Assembly: GCA_026987195.1 (NCBI GenBank)
Contig: JALSNC010000079.1
Coordinates: 1 to 52,178 of the forward strand
Direction of reading: 5' to 3'
Source of the DNA: Desulfobulbaceae bacterium
GTDB taxonomy: Bacteria > Desulfobacterota > Desulfobulbia > Desulfobulbales > Desulfobulbaceae
DNA: 52,178 nt
Shown here: positions 8,760-16,350 of the stretch, one piece after another
Layout: each line of letters starts with the position of its first letter
Position numbering within the stretch: the first letter of the stretch is position 1
Made by a program: the position numbers and the translations under genes
The notes under the pieces: model-generated
Told to the model about the DNA's origin: nothing
Database searches by the model: none
What the model saw: only the letters and a program-made list of their open reading frames with translations

Positions 8760-9626
8760 ATGCAAGCCAACATTTTTTATTACCTGACGGCGATCCTGCT
8801 CGGCGGTATGCATGCCCTGGAACCCGGCCATGGCAAGACCGTGGTGGCAGCCTACCTCGTGGGTTCCAGAGGCAGAAAGATGGACGCCTTCCTCCTGGGC
8901 CTGGTCGTGACCCTGACCCATACCTTCAGCGTCATTCTCCTCGCCATCGCCGCCAAGATCGCCTCGGACAGGATGACATTGAGCGAAGATGCCCTGCACG
9001 GCTACCTGGGCCTGGTCGCCGGTGTCCTCATCCTGGTGGTCGGACTGCTCATGCTGATCCAGCGCATCCGCGGCCGGGATATCTTTCATTTCCATTCCCA
9101 TGGTCACGGCCACGATCATGACCACGGGACAGACCATGGCCACACGCATGGAGACCACACCCACGAACACCATGCCCATGACGCCCATGACCACAGCCAC
9201 CATGGGCATGCAGGGCACCATCACGACCACCACGACCATGAACATGCCGCAGACCATGCGCATGGTGACGGCCATCACCACAGCCATGCCCCGGTCGCCG
9301 CTCCTGGTGAGCGTGTGAGCTACTGGCGGCTCTTTCTGCTCGGCCTGTCCGGAGGCCTGGTCCCCTGCCCCGCGGCCATCGCCATCCTTCTTGCCGCTGC
9401 CGCAGCAGGCAAGCTGGGCGAGGGGCTGACCTATATTCTCCTGTTCAGCATCGGCCTGGCCATCGTCCTGATCGCCATCGGCATCACCGTGGTCAGCGCC
9501 GGCAAGTTTGCGGCCAGGTTCCTCGACGCCAAGCGGTTTGCCAGGAAGATTTCCATTGCCAGTGCCGGCCTGATCACATTGATCGGTATCGCCACCCTGG
9601 TCGACTCGATCCGCACGATCATCTGA
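8760..9626 (+). CDS. NicO/RcnA-family nickel-cobalt transporter with histidine-rich loop
   Basis: A 288-residue membrane protein. The first helix carries GGMHALEPGHGKTVVAAYLVG (about residues 15-35), the diagnostic HALEPGHGKT metal site of the NicO family, and LVPCPAAIAILL marks the second half. Between them residues 110-176 form a loop with 33 histidines in 67 positions, alternating with Asp, Gly and Ala, which should bind several divalent metal ions. NicO members include Ni/Co exporters (RcnA) and importers, so the direction is unknown. Export would deliver nickel to the periplasm, where several products of this cluster reside. Start 8760 is the ATG just before the first helix. Confidence 0.92.
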   Translation: MQANIFYYLTAILLGGMHALEPGHGKTVVAAYLVGSRGRKMDAFLLGLVVTLTHTFSVILLAIAAKIASDRMTLSEDALHGYLGLVAGVLILVVGLLMLIQRIRGRDIFHFHSHGHGHDHDHGTDHGHTHGDHTHEHHAHDAHDHSHHGHAGHHHDHHDHEHAADHAHGDGHHHSHAPVAAPGERVSYWRLFLLGLSGGLVPCPAAIAILLAAAAAGKLGEGLTYILLFSIGLAIVLIAIGITVVSAGKFAARFLDAKRFARKISIASAGLITLIGIATLVDSIRTII

Positions 9627-9737
9627 AGCTGTTCCCCCTGACCGGAGCCGGACCGGAAGATGATTCCCGACCGGTTGCCTGGCAGAATGACATGACCGCA
9701 GCCACAACACCGCATGAAAATCAGTCAAGACCATCAT

Positions 9738-9756
9738 GATCCTGCCGCAGGCAGGA
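9738..9756 (+). other. perfect 8-bp stem hairpin between NicO and TPR genes
   Basis: ATCCTGCC GCA GGCAGGAT lies in the 186-bp gap between the transporter and the next gene. There is no following U-run, so it is more likely an RNA processing or pause site than a standard terminator. Confidence 0.4.
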
Positions 9757-9812
9757 TATCTGTCCTGTCCCCCGGCACCTGACCCCTGATTTTCTGATAC
9801 AAAGGAGATACC

Positions 9813-10307
9813 ATGAAACAACTGCTCTTAACCCTTACCCTCTCCCTGTTCATGGCCACATCCGCCCATGCGCACGGCAATATCTCCAAGCTGCCCGACT
9901 CGGTGCAGGTCCTGCAGTACCGGATGCTGCTCTATATGGATCCGGGTGATGCCGCAACCCGCAACAAGCTGGCCATGGCCCTGTACAGGACAGGTAAAAT
10001 CGACGAGGCCAAAACTGAACTGGAGACCATCCTCAGGGAGAACCCCTCCGACTTCGACGCCCAGGACGGCATGGGGATCGTTCTCCTCAAGGCGGGGCAA
10101 CCCCGGGAGGCCCTTGCCCATCTCGAGAAGGCCCGGTCGCTGAAAAAAACAGACATGCTGGTCCATGTCCACCTCGCCGCGGTGTACGAAAAACTGGGAC
10201 AGAAGGACAAGGCGGCCGCCGAGCTGGCCAGGGCCAGGAAACTCGCCACCTCGCCGGAGATGGAGCAGCAGATCACAAGAGAGCTGCAACTGGTGACAGG
10301 TTCCTGA
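9813..10307 (+). CDS. secreted TPR-repeat protein
   Basis: A 164-residue protein with a clean signal peptide (LLLTLTLSLFMATSAHA) and three tetratricopeptide repeats, for example TRNKLAMALYRTGKIDEAKTEL, FDAQDGMGIVLLKAGQPREA and LVHVHLAAVYEKLGQKDKAA. It has no catalytic domain and should be a periplasmic scaffold or adaptor. The ribosome site AAGGAGAT is near-ideal. It sits between the metal transporter and the PhnD-like lipoprotein and may organise periplasmic partners encoded in the same run. Confidence 0.82.
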   Translation: MKQLLLTLTLSLFMATSAHAHGNISKLPDSVQVLQYRMLLYMDPGDAATRNKLAMALYRTGKIDEAKTELETILRENPSDFDAQDGMGIVLLKAGQPREALAHLEKARSLKKTDMLVHVHLAAVYEKLGQKDKAAAELARARKLATSPEMEQQITRELQLVTGS

Positions 10308-10419
10308 TCTTCGCCTGCAGCCCGCGGGAACAGGTTCTGTCGGGAAATGGCACAGCGACGGCCCAACAACGATACCGCATACCCCGGCCCGGTCAGAACG
10401 GCGCCGGACAGGAGCTGAC

Positions 10420-11334
10420 ATGAAAAAATATCTGCTTTTCGCCCTCTGCCTGGCCCTGCTTGTACTGGCCGGGTGCAAGGGCCAGGAAACCGGCGTTGCC
10501 AAAAGTGACGAGAAACCGATCCGCATCGGCTACATGATCTGCGACTCCCGCGTGGAGTCGGAGGCGCGGTTTGCCCCGATCACCGCCTACCTGAGCGAGA
10601 AGACCGGTCGCAAGTTCGAGATGATCCTCGCCAACACCTATGATTTCGAGAATCTGGTCCGCCAGAAAAAGGTTGATTTCGTCCACGTCAACTCGCTGAT
10701 CGCCATCGTGCTCAAGAAAAAGTACGGCATCAACTTTCTCACCGTCGACATCAGGGGGCGCAACGGCTACAAGGCCAGCGGCACCATCATCGCCCGCAAG
10801 GATTCCGGCATCAGGACCATTGCCGACATGCGCGGCAAGTCCATGGTCTTCGGACCGGCCCTGGCACCGTTCGGCTACATGGCGCAGTACTACCTGATGC
10901 TGGAGAACGGTTTCGACCCGGAAACCGATCTTTCCTATTACGCCATTCCCTGGGGATCGGCCAAACATGAAAAGGTTATCTACGGTGTCTATTTCGGTCG
11001 CTACGATGTGGGTGCCGCACCGCGCATCGATCTCGACCTCATGGCCGAAGAAGGCAAGATCAGGATGGAGGACTTCACCATCATTGCCGAATCCATCCCC
11101 ATGCCCTATTGCACCATCGGGGCCATGCCTGACGTGGACCCGGCCCTGGCCACCAAGGTCCAGGAAACCCTGCTCAACCTGAAAAAAGACGAAACCGTCC
11201 TCGTGGACGGCGAGGTCCTCAAGGTCCTCAAACGGGCACTCATCGACGGTTTCGCCAAGGCCGTCGACAGTGAGTACGATCCGATCAGGGAGAGACTCAA
11301 GCGCTGCAACATGGCGCCCTACACAAAATACTGA
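10420..11334 (+). CDS. PhnD-like phosphate/phosphonate-type binding lipoprotein
   Basis: A 304-residue protein with a lipoprotein signal (LALLVLAGC, cysteine about residue 19). It then shows the type II periplasmic binding fold of the Phosphonate-bd/PhnD family: IRIGYMICDSR, APITAYLSEKTGRKFE, VDFVHVNSLIAIVL, DIRGRNGYKASGTIIARKDSG and the central ADMRGKSMVFG signature. Homologues bind phosphonate, phosphite or other small anions, and some act as sensory inputs. No ABC permease or ATPase is encoded in this window, so it is an orphan like the OpuAC-like protein. Good ribosome site (CAGGAG). Its ligand may be specific to the pathway encoded downstream. Confidence 0.85.
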   Translation: MKKYLLFALCLALLVLAGCKGQETGVAKSDEKPIRIGYMICDSRVESEARFAPITAYLSEKTGRKFEMILANTYDFENLVRQKKVDFVHVNSLIAIVLKKKYGINFLTVDIRGRNGYKASGTIIARKDSGIRTIADMRGKSMVFGPALAPFGYMAQYYLMLENGFDPETDLSYYAIPWGSAKHEKVIYGVYFGRYDVGAAPRIDLDLMAEEGKIRMEDFTIIAESIPMPYCTIGAMPDVDPALATKVQETLLNLKKDETVLVDGEVLKVLKRALIDGFAKAVDSEYDPIRERLKRCNMAPYTKY

Positions 11335-11381
11335 AAAAAAACGACCGGTCACATGAACAGGGATCAAACGGAGGTCCACGA

Positions 11382-12371
11382 ATGAACAGAGCAACACGTC
11401 ACTGCATAGCCAACGCCGCCACCCTGCTCCTGACAGGATTTGCCTTCCTCCTGCTCTTCCATGCCAGTGCAATGGCAGGGCAACTGGTGGTCGAAAAATC
11501 CATTCTCAAAAAGGACACCCTCTGGGAGGGGCAGGTCCTGGTCAAGGGTGATGTCGAGGTCGCCCCCGGGGTCACCCTCACCATCATGCCGGGCACCGTG
11601 GTCCGCTTCGCCCGCATCGCCCCCAACGGCCCGGCCAAGCTGACCACCGACCGGACAGCCCATTTTCCCAGGGCCGAGCTGATCGTGAAGGGCAGGCTGC
11701 TGGCCCAGGGGACACCCGATGCCAGGATCATCTTCACCAGTGCTGCCGACGATCCGCAACCCGCCGACTGGGGTGCCGTCAACTTTCTCAACAGCACGGA
11801 TAACATCCTCGAGTTCTGCGAGTTCAGCTACGGCCACACCTCAGTGCACGCCCATGGCGCGCAGATGATCATCGCCAACAGCTTCTTTCACCACAACGGC
11901 GTCGCCATCGGCATGAAAAACGTCAAGGGTGCGGTCCGCTGCGTGGTCGCCGTCATGTACAACCGGATCACCGACAACGGCGGCGGCGTCCTCTTCGGCA
12001 AGGGCTCTACACCCACCATCACCCATAACGAGATCAGCAACAACAAGTTCTTCGGTATCTATGTCAAGAAGGGCGGCCAGGCCAACATCCGCTACAACAA
12101 CATCACCGACAACGGCAAGGGCGTCCTCTTCTACGCGGTCAAGGGGTTCGTGCTTCGGGACAACAACATCGCCCGCAACACCGACTACAACATCTCCATG
12201 CTGGAAGGCCAGGAGGCCGACGTGGATGCGCGCCGCAACTGGTGGGGCACCACGGATGCAGACAGGATCAATGCCCTGATCAGGGACAGGAGCCAGGATA
12301 AGACCCTGGGCAGCGTCGACTTTTCCGGGTTCACCAAGGCGCCTGTGGCCGGGGCCGGACTGCCCATGTAG
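11382..12371 (+). CDS. secreted right-handed parallel beta-helix protein (NosD/CASH-like)
   Basis: A 329-residue protein with a signal peptide ending near FHASAMA. The N-terminal cap region (GQVLVKGDVEVAPGVTLTIMPGTVVRF) resembles the start of NosD/PbH1 carbohydrate-binding and sugar-hydrolase proteins. Repeating coils follow, with N-x-I/F-x-x-N ladders (YNRITDNGGGVLFGKGS, HNEISNNKFFGIYVKKGG, YNNITDNGKGVLFYA). A conserved RRNWWGTTDADRI motif lies near the C-terminus. NosD itself works in copper-site maturation of N2O reductase in the periplasm, so a metal-centre or cofactor insertion role is a reasonable inference here, next to a nickel transporter. Ribosome site GGAGGT. Confidence 0.88.
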   Translation: MNRATRHCIANAATLLLTGFAFLLLFHASAMAGQLVVEKSILKKDTLWEGQVLVKGDVEVAPGVTLTIMPGTVVRFARIAPNGPAKLTTDRTAHFPRAELIVKGRLLAQGTPDARIIFTSAADDPQPADWGAVNFLNSTDNILEFCEFSYGHTSVHAHGAQMIIANSFFHHNGVAIGMKNVKGAVRCVVAVMYNRITDNGGGVLFGKGSTPTITHNEISNNKFFGIYVKKGGQANIRYNNITDNGKGVLFYAVKGFVLRDNNIARNTDYNISMLEGQEADVDARRNWWGTTDADRINALIRDRSQDKTLGSVDFSGFTKAPVAGAGLPM

Positions 12372-12403
12372 CCACAGTCCCGGATACGTGAGGAATGCAG
12401 GCA

Positions 12404-12949
12404 ATGAAGGCCATGGACTGGCTGGATAAACTCAACATCACCATCCTGGCGGCACTGGTGGCCGTCACCTTGGGCATGCTCGTCCAGCACGGCCTTGCGG
12501 CCCGTCAGCAGGGTGACGGCGCGCCCTCTGCCGAGGAGCTTCTGCAGAAGGCCTACCGGGAGGAGGTGGCCAGGGACACGGCCCTGTTCAGGGATGTGCG
12601 TCTCCTGCGCGAGCAGGGGAAGACCCGGCAGGCCAGGGCCAGGCTGCAGGAGATCATCCAGGCCCACCCCGGGATCCCTTACGGATATGTCGCCCGGGCC
12701 CGGCTGGACCTGGCCGAAGGCAGCCTGACCGGCGCCATCACCAATTTCCGGAGGGCCATCGATGCCCGGCCCGAGTATGTGGACAGGAAAACGCCCCTGT
12801 TCATCGGCAAGGAGATCCAGGCCCTGGTCACCGAGGCCCTTGGCAAGCTGCCGCGGGAAAGGAAACTCAAGCCCGACGACAAAGAGATCGCCATGGCCCT
12901 CAGAAACGTCTATTACCTGCAGAGACGGCTGGCCGGAGGGTGCGAATGA
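12404..12949 (+). CDS. membrane-anchored TPR protein
   Basis: A 181-residue protein with one N-terminal transmembrane helix (ITILAALVAVTLGMLV) and a periplasmic domain with TPR-like helices (LLREQGKTRQARARLQEII, YGYVARARLDLAEGSLTGAITNFRRAI). Start 12404 is preferred because GAGGA sits 9 bp upstream; the ATG at 12395 directly abuts that motif. Its stop overlaps the yedE start (ATGA), so the two are translationally coupled. That links this protein physically or stoichiometrically to the YedE transporter. Confidence 0.78.
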   Translation: MKAMDWLDKLNITILAALVAVTLGMLVQHGLAARQQGDGAPSAEELLQKAYREEVARDTALFRDVRLLREQGKTRQARARLQEIIQAHPGIPYGYVARARLDLAEGSLTGAITNFRRAIDARPEYVDRKTPLFIGKEIQALVTEALGKLPRERKLKPDDKEIAMALRNVYYLQRRLAGGCE

Positions 12950-14013
12950 ACTGGCTCAAGCGCATCGACACCGCCCTGATCACGGGGCTCCTTCTGGGCA
13001 GCGGCGGCGTGCTCCTCTCCCTGCTCGGCAATCCGGCCAACTCCGGCATCTGCGTCTCCTGTTTCCTGGAGAACCTGGCCGGCGCCCTGCAGCTCCACAG
13101 CAATGTGCGCATGAGCTACATCCGGCCGGAACTGATCGGTTTTGTCCTCGGTTCCTTCCTGGTCGCCGTCCGCAGCCGGCGCTTCCGGGTAACCGGCGGC
13201 TCTTCGCCCATCATCCGCTTCTTCCTCGGTTTTTTCATCATCCTGGGCTGCTCGGTCTTCATCGGCTGCCCCATCAAGATGCTGCAGCGCCTCGGCGCAG
13301 GCGACCTTACCGCGGTGGCCGCGGTGCTGGGCCTGGTGTTCGGCGTCTGGCTGGGGGCAAAATACATCCGCAAGGGCACCTTCCTGGACCGGGAAAAGGA
13401 GATGCCGCGCATCAACGGCTACATCATGCCCCTGCTTGCCCTGCTCATGCTCCTCTTCCTTGTCCTGGAACCTGGTTTCATCCGCATCGGCGTCTCGGGC
13501 CCGGCCGCCATGCGCGCGCCCCTGCTGGTCTCCCTGGCCATCGGCCTCATCATCGGCGGTTTTGCCCAGCGCTCCGGCCTCTGTATTACCGGCGGCATCA
13601 GGAATTTCTTCCTGGTCCGGGAGACGACCCTGCTCTCCGGGGTCCTTGCCGCCCTGGGCTCGGCCTTCCTGGTCAGCCTGGCCACGGGCCAGTTTCATCC
13701 GGGAATGAACGGTCAGCCCGCCTCCCACCTCAGTCACGGCTGGACCTTCCTGGCCATGACCCTGGTCGGCCTGGCCTCGGTGATCATCGACGGCTGCCCC
13801 TTCCGCCAGCTCATCAAGGCGGGCCAGGGTGACATCGACGCGGCCATTTCCAGTTTCGGCATGCTGGCCGGCGCCGCCGTGGCCATCTCCTGGTCCCTGC
13901 AGAGCACATCCGCCGGGCCCTCCTTTGGCGGCAAGATCGCGGTCCTCACCGGCCTTGCCTTTTCCATGGTCGTGGTGATGAGCTATCGCCAGCGAGGCCG
14001 GGCCGGCCGCTGA
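12946..14013 (+). CDS. YedE/YeeE-family sulfur-compound (or selenium) transporter
   Basis: A 355-residue membrane protein with about ten helices in two related halves. Each half contains the cysteine-bearing motifs of the YeeE/YedE family: NSGICVSCFLEN and GCPIKM in the first, QRSGLCITGGIRNFFL and DGCPFRQL in the second. YeeE is a thiosulfate transporter, and YedE paralogues next to DUF3343 are usually found in selenium gene sets. Here no selD or selenophosphate gene is nearby; a ThiS/ThiF sulfur-transfer set is instead. I infer import of a reduced sulfur species for the downstream pathway. Start ATG overlaps the preceding stop, with GGAGG 7 bp upstream. Confidence 0.88.
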   Translation: MNWLKRIDTALITGLLLGSGGVLLSLLGNPANSGICVSCFLENLAGALQLHSNVRMSYIRPELIGFVLGSFLVAVRSRRFRVTGGSSPIIRFFLGFFIILGCSVFIGCPIKMLQRLGAGDLTAVAAVLGLVFGVWLGAKYIRKGTFLDREKEMPRINGYIMPLLALLMLLFLVLEPGFIRIGVSGPAAMRAPLLVSLAIGLIIGGFAQRSGLCITGGIRNFFLVRETTLLSGVLAALGSAFLVSLATGQFHPGMNGQPASHLSHGWTFLAMTLVGLASVIIDGCPFRQLIKAGQGDIDAAISSFGMLAGAAVAISWSLQSTSAGPSFGGKIAVLTGLAFSMVVVMSYRQRGRAGR

Positions 14014-14041
14014 CCTTCCTCCCGTATCACAAGGGTATGCC

Positions 14042-14596
14042 ATGAAATGGTTCAAAAAAAAGAAAGATAAAAAGAACAACAAACCCTTTGCCAGGGACGA
14101 GATCACCAGGGGACTGCTGGTCTTCGCCCATCCCACCACGGTCATCGCGGTGGAGGAACTGCTGCGTGACGAAGGGTACGAGATCCGGGTGGTCAGCCCG
14201 CCGCCCGAGTACCGGACCGGCTGCGACCTGAGCGTGGAGTTCCCGCTCAAGTCCGAGGCAGCCATCACCGAGCTCCTCCACTCGGTCAACATGGTCCCCC
14301 TGGACGTGGTCCCCATCACCTCCAGGGGCATGGAGCCGCTCCAGTTCATCCGGACCAAGGACTATGGCGACTATCTCATGGTCAGGGCCGCCAACATGAA
14401 GATCACTGTGGACAAGCGGACAAAAGAGATCGTCAACATCTCCGGTGGCGGCTGTCCCGACGTCCCCTATCTCGCCACCGCCATGATCGGCAAACGGCTG
14501 CGTGACGCCCCGGATCCCGGCGAGATCGCCTTTTCCCTCTGTGCCTATTCCCTGAATACGGCCAAGGAGGAACTCGTCAAAATGATTGGAGACTAG
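14042..14596 (+). CDS. DUF3343-containing protein
   Basis: A 184-residue soluble protein. After a lysine-rich start, GLLVFAHPTTVIAVEELLRDEGYEIRVVSPPPEYRTGCDLSVEF matches DUF3343, a small ferredoxin-like domain with a conserved cysteine in the RTGCDL turn. It commonly sits beside YedE. The second half contains ISGGGCPDVPYLATAMIGK with another conserved cysteine and is not part of the usual short DUF3343 unit (about 80 residues), so this is an extended version. The cysteines could carry persulfide sulfur from YedE to later enzymes; that is inference. Confidence 0.78.
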   Translation: MKWFKKKKDKKNNKPFARDEITRGLLVFAHPTTVIAVEELLRDEGYEIRVVSPPPEYRTGCDLSVEFPLKSEAAITELLHSVNMVPLDVVPITSRGMEPLQFIRTKDYGDYLMVRAANMKITVDKRTKEIVNISGGGCPDVPYLATAMIGKRLRDAPDPGEIAFSLCAYSLNTAKEELVKMIGD

Positions 14597-14601
14597 ACAC
14601 C

Positions 14602-15474
14602 ATGTTACTGCTGACAGGCTCTGTTCCCGTGGACGGCCTTCCCCTGCTGACCGGAGAGATCGGCATCAGCGATACCGGCATCACCATCGACGGCCGGCCG
14701 CTGGCCATCAACCGGGGCTGCGAGGCCATGATGAAGGCCGCCTCCCTCATCTGCCGGGAGCTGGGCGCCGACCCGCCGCACGGGCTGGTGGCCGGCGATA
14801 TCGGCAAGCGGGACGGCTCCGAGAAGATCTACCACCACCTCATCGAACATCTGCCGGCCATGGAGGTGGATATCCTGACCTTCCATTACATGATGCCGGA
14901 CCTGAAGCTGAACAAGAAGGTGCTCGCCGCCATCGGGACCATGGCGAGACGGCCGGTCCTGATCGCCGACGCCGGCTCCATGTACGTGGCCAAGGCCGGC
15001 GGTGATGCCGCCTCCTATGATGTCTTCACCCCGGACCTGGGCGAGGCGGCCTTTCTCGCCGACGACAAGGCCGACCATCCGACCTATACCCGCGGCTTCA
15101 TCTTCCACATGGAACACGATGTGCCCGAGCTGATCCGCAGGGCCTATGCCGGCGGCAACGCGCCGCCGACCATGTTCGTCAAGGGGCGGATCGACTATAT
15201 CTGCCAGGATGGCAAGATCGTCGACACCATCGACGAGCCCATGGTGGAGACCATGGAACCCATCGGCGGCACCGGCGATCTGATCACCGGTATGATCAGT
15301 GGCCTGATCCAGGCCGGAAAGACGCCGCTGGAGGCCTGCCGCATCGCCGGCCGGGTCAACCGGCGGGCCGGGGAGCTGACCCGGCCCACCCCGGCCACCC
15401 AGGTGGAGGAGATCCTGCACCACGTGCCCCGGGCCCTGTCAGAGGTGCTGCGGCAACTGGCAGCAGCCGCCTGA
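14602..15474 (+). CDS. ribokinase-fold protein, NAD(P)HX-dehydratase/carbohydrate-kinase-like
   Basis: A 290-residue protein whose C-terminal half has the hallmark GGTGDLITGMISGLIQAG (anion hole and general-base Asp) of the YjeF-C/NNRD branch of the ribokinase fold. FTPDLGEAAFLADD is the counterpart of the TPHPGE motif. The N-terminal half (GIVAGDIG-type turn, ADAGSMYVAKAGGD) is divergent and there is no YjeF-N epimerase domain, so it is unlikely to be the cell's housekeeping nicotinamide-repair enzyme. It probably binds a nucleotide and phosphorylates or dehydrates a pathway intermediate. It starts 5 bp after the DUF3343 gene and lies in the same transcription unit. Confidence 0.78.
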   Translation: MLLLTGSVPVDGLPLLTGEIGISDTGITIDGRPLAINRGCEAMMKAASLICRELGADPPHGLVAGDIGKRDGSEKIYHHLIEHLPAMEVDILTFHYMMPDLKLNKKVLAAIGTMARRPVLIADAGSMYVAKAGGDAASYDVFTPDLGEAAFLADDKADHPTYTRGFIFHMEHDVPELIRRAYAGGNAPPTMFVKGRIDYICQDGKIVDTIDEPMVETMEPIGGTGDLITGMISGLIQAGKTPLEACRIAGRVNRRAGELTRPTPATQVEEILHHVPRALSEVLRQLAAAA

Positions 15475-15521
15475 ACAGAACCTGCAACGACCCGTCGTAA
15501 CAGCCTACGAGGATACACGCC

Positions 15522-15785
15522 ATGGCCAGAATCATCATCCCCTTTCCCTTCCGCAAGCACACCGCAAACCAGCGTGAGGTGGACATCCAGGGAGAGAGCC
15601 TCTCCCAGGTCATCGAGCAGCTCATCCAGCGCTATCCCGGCCTCAGGACCATGAACGAGAATCCCGCCCTCCTGTCGGTCTTCGTCAATGGCAAACAGAT
15701 CCAGGGCCAGGCGAAAGAATGGGACAATGTTCCCCTGCGCAGTGACGACGAGATCTCCCTGATCATCCCCATTGCCGGCGGCTGA
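15522..15785 (+). CDS. ThiS/MoaD-like sulfur-carrier protein
   Basis: An 87-residue beta-grasp protein ending exactly in IPIAGG. The terminal di-glycine is the site where ThiF/MoeB enzymes adenylate and then thiocarboxylate the carrier. Family features include LSQVIEQLIQRYPGL, LLSVFVNGKQIQ and LRSDDEISLIIPIAGG. It resembles the MoaD/CysO group more than ThiS. It is followed at once by a JAMM-like gene and, six kilobases downstream, by a ThiF-like gene. That is the set used to make thiocarboxylate sulfur donors in cysteine, thioquinolobactin and pyridine-dithiocarboxylate synthesis. Ribosome site GAGGA at 8 bp. Confidence 0.92.
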   Translation: MARIIIPFPFRKHTANQREVDIQGESLSQVIEQLIQRYPGLRTMNENPALLSVFVNGKQIQGQAKEWDNVPLRSDDEISLIIPIAGG

Positions 15786-15792
15786 GAGTACC

Positions 15793-16347
15793 ATGAGCGA
15801 TCTCGGGCATGCAGTGCGCATCGACCTGCCGGACCATCTCTGGCAGGAGATCATTGGCCATTGCCGGCGCAAGCTGGCCGGTGATTTCCTGCCTGGCGAG
15901 ACCCCGGTCCGGCGCGCCTACGGCATCCTGGCCGGTGACCTGGAAGGGGAGGTCATGACCGTGCGCCTGGTCCTGCCGGTGAAGAAGAACGCCCGCGGCG
16001 TGGAGCCGTTCAAGACGTACATGGACACTGTCATGGCCGAACATGCCGTCCAGTCCACCACTCCCATGGACCGGCGCGGCTGGATCACCGACCCGGAAGA
16101 ACTGATGGCCTGCTTCCGTCGCATCGACGAGCAGGGGTTTACCGCCTTCGGCACCTACCACATGCACATCGTTGCCTGGGCCGGCGACCCGACCAGGGAT
16201 ACCCCCACCAGGCTGGATACGGTCCTGGCCCGCAACTCCAACCTGGTCTCGTTCATCATCTCCATGGTGGATCGTGAGCATCCCACCATGCGGGCCTTTT
16301 ACGAGGGACGGCCAGAACTCGAGATCCCCATCAGCATCACAGGATAA
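15793..16347 (+). CDS. JAMM/MPN-like metalloprotease-fold protein with altered active site
   Basis: A 184-residue protein with the order of the Mov34/MPN fold: an N-terminal RRAYGILAGDLEG (compare E-x-x-G-L-L-x-G), VRLVLPVKKNA, then GTYHMHIVAWAGDPTRDTPTRLD. The H-x-H zinc ligands (H123, H125) and the distal aspartate (D142) are present. The usual serine is threonine (T139), and the spacing is longer than the standard H-x-H-x7-S-x2-D. The catalytic glutamate position near residue 41 reads arginine. Partners such as Mec+ and QbsD cut adducts or extra residues from ThiS-like carriers. Because the carrier already ends in GG, adduct release or a non-proteolytic role is more likely. Start 15793 follows the carrier stop by 7 bp. 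Confidence 0.75.
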   Translation: MSDLGHAVRIDLPDHLWQEIIGHCRRKLAGDFLPGETPVRRAYGILAGDLEGEVMTVRLVLPVKKNARGVEPFKTYMDTVMAEHAVQSTTPMDRRGWITDPEELMACFRRIDEQGFTAFGTYHMHIVAWAGDPTRDTPTRLDTVLARNSNLVSFIISMVDREHPTMRAFYEGRPELEIPISITG

Positions 16348-16350
16348 GAC

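Noticed and set aside
10393..11472. Long minus-strand frame opposite the PhnD-like gene
   Set aside because: Antisense shadow; the plus strand has a lipoprotein signal, a ribosome site and family motifs.
12913..14358. 481-codon minus-strand frame across yedE
   Set aside because: Low-complexity Glu/Gly/Asp/Arg-rich translation typical of a GC-rich shadow; YedE motifs are on the other strand.
14602..15474. Housekeeping NAD(P)H-hydrate dehydratase (nnrD)
   Set aside because: The C-terminal motif fits the fold, but the N-terminal half is divergent and the NnrE domain is missing. Context points to a dedicated pathway enzyme.
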